This document shows positions 63,335 through 64,000 of a stretch of 64,000 nucleotides of DNA, one piece after another. The stretch covers positions 248,001 to 312,000 of the forward strand of contig NZ_JACBYS010000003.1 in the NCBI RefSeq assembly GCF_013408245.1, written 5' to 3'. The notes beneath the pieces were generated by a model. The model was not told the DNA's origin and did not search any database. It saw nothing but the letters and a program-made list of their open reading frames with translations. Position numbers and translations under genes: made by a program. Position 1 is the stretch's first letter; every line of letters begins with the position of its first letter. Source of the stretch: Duganella sp. 1224 (GTDB lineage: Bacteria > Pseudomonadota > Gammaproteobacteria > Burkholderiales > Burkholderiaceae_D).

Positions 63335-63754
63335 ATGAAATACCTGCACACCATGGTCCGCGTGGCCGACCTGGCGCAATCGCTGGGCTTTTACCGCGAC
63401 GCCCTCGGCCTGGAAGTGGTGCACCAGATCAACGTGCCGGCCGGCCGCTACACGCTGATTTACCTGGCCGCGCCGGGCGACCGCGAGGCCCAGGTCGAGC
63501 TGACCCACAACTGGGACGAGCACGCCTACAGCGGCGGCCGCAACTTCGGCCACCTGGCGTATTCGGTGCCGGACATCTACGCCGCCACCCAGCGCCTGCT
63601 CGACCATGGCGTCACCATCAGCCGGCCGCCGCGCGACGGCTACATGGCCTTCGTGCGCTCGCCGGACGGCATCTCGGTCGAGCTGCTGCAGGAGGGCCGG
63701 CCGCTGCCGCCGGCCGAGCCGTGGGTATCGATGCCGAATGTCGGCAGCTGGTAA
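63335..63754 (+). CDS. glyoxalase/bleomycin-resistance-fold (VOC) protein, GloA-like
   Basis: The 139-residue protein starts MKYLHTMVRVADLAQSLGFYRDALGLEVV. Two VOC modules follow: VELTHNWDEHAYSGGRNFGHLAYSVPDIYAATQRLLDHGVTISRPPRDGYMAFVRSPDGISVELLQ. The metal ligand pattern (His near 5, Glu near 54, His near 72, Glu near 121) matches glyoxalase I. It would isomerise the glutathione hemithioacetal of methylglyoxal, though other VOC activities are possible. A separate oxygenase-like gene follows 11 bases downstream. Confidence 0.88.
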   Translation: MKYLHTMVRVADLAQSLGFYRDALGLEVVHQINVPAGRYTLIYLAAPGDREAQVELTHNWDEHAYSGGRNFGHLAYSVPDIYAATQRLLDHGVTISRPPRDGYMAFVRSPDGISVELLQEGRPLPPAEPWVSMPNVGSW

Positions 63755-63764
63755 GGAGGCGTCC

Positions 63765-64000
63765 ATGGACTATCCCCACCACACCGTGGCCGAGCTGACC
63801 GGCTCGCTGCCAATGGGCGGCGCGGTGGCGCGCACGCCGGTGCACGCCTTCCGCCAGCTGCCGCCGGCCCTGCAACTGCAGGCGCGGCCGGCATTGCGGC
63901 AACAGCGGCGCGACATCGATCTGGGCGGCCTGCTGGCCTTTGAAATCGACAACGTGCTGACGCCGGACGAGGCCGACGCGCTGGTCGCCTGGTCGGAGCA
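63765..64000 (+). CDS. partial protein, possibly 2-oxoglutarate/Fe(II) oxygenase (prolyl hydroxylase-like)
   Basis: The gene starts after AAGGAGG and runs off the right edge; 78 residues are visible. The N-terminal 50 residues are not distinctive. The last stretch (LGGLLAFEIDNVLTPDEADALVAWSEQ) resembles the beginning of a prolyl-4-hydroxylase domain (FxxDNVLTPEECDALI). The catalytic residues would be beyond the window, so this call is tentative. It is co-directional with the glyoxalase gene. Confidence 0.5.
   Translation, partial: MDYPHHTVAELTGSLPMGGAVARTPVHAFRQLPPALQLQARPALRQQRRDIDLGGLLAFEIDNVLTPDEADALVAWSE

Overview
The window is GC-rich (roughly two thirds G+C by eye), densely coded chromosomal DNA. 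Gene content and order point to a betaproteobacterium of the Oxalobacteraceae (Duganella/Massilia/Janthinobacterium type): an rpsP-rimM-trmD-rplS operon, DUF3579, glnS, etfBA beside an acyl-CoA dehydrogenase, a gspAB-type pair, and a large TonB-dependent chitin/N-acetylglucosamine (GlcNAc) locus. The genus is an inference. No rRNA, tRNA, CRISPR array, prophage or complete insertion sequence was seen.

Layout. 1-4.8 kb: the mobB start, a small PEP-CTERM-like protein, then gspB and gspA separated by an opposite-strand three-gene cassette (ArsR regulator, SRPBCC/AHSA1 protein, GFA protein). 5-6.1 kb: an exported GIN-domain protein with a very regular repeat. 6.3-16.4 kb: a (+) operon for GlcNAc/chitooligosaccharide use: kinase, nagA, SIS-type deaminase, a complete CUT1 ABC transporter, a GH3 hexosaminidase and an AmpG-like MFS importer. 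16.5-24.1 kb: a TPR protein, then a GH18 chitinase co-transcribed with a GntR regulator, divergent from a 922-residue TonB-dependent receptor that is followed by a JmjC/cupin-8 protein. Together these could degrade chitin outside the cell, import oligosaccharides across both membranes, and convert GlcNAc to fructose-6-phosphate. A nearly identical sequence in front of the kinase and the receptor probably marks the GntR regulon.

24-36 kb: a beta-hydroxyacid dehydrogenase/LysR pair, an oxidoreductase pseudogene, an M16 peptidase, DUF3579, a CobD-like membrane protein, a Nudix hydrolase, the rplS-trmD-rimM-rpsP operon, a TM2 protein, an intact hicB carrying a fused hicA remnant, and a ketopantoate reductase. 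36-48 kb: a phosphoesterase, acyl-CoA dehydrogenase and etfAB, tusA, alaS, a LuxR-type regulator, a GDPD, an M48 peptidase and a CaiB-type CoA-transferase. 48-64 kb: a four-PAS GGDEF/EAL protein, an MFS/LysR pair, a tight four-gene operon with a J-domain protein and three unrecognised proteins, glnS, a CHASE histidine kinase, several small conserved proteins, an SDR-like protein, a glyoxalase-family protein and a partial gene at the right edge.

Two families of dispersed palindromes run through the window: a 30-bp element built from GGGGTC-N-GACCCC (four copies, plus a related 76-bp perfect palindrome) and a REP/BIME-like double hairpin (two copies). Some copies lie inside coding ends and have changed the N or C termini of real proteins. 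The best candidates for something undescribed are the J-domain operon, the shared tandem operator of the chitin regulon, and the in-frame capture of palindromes by transporter genes.
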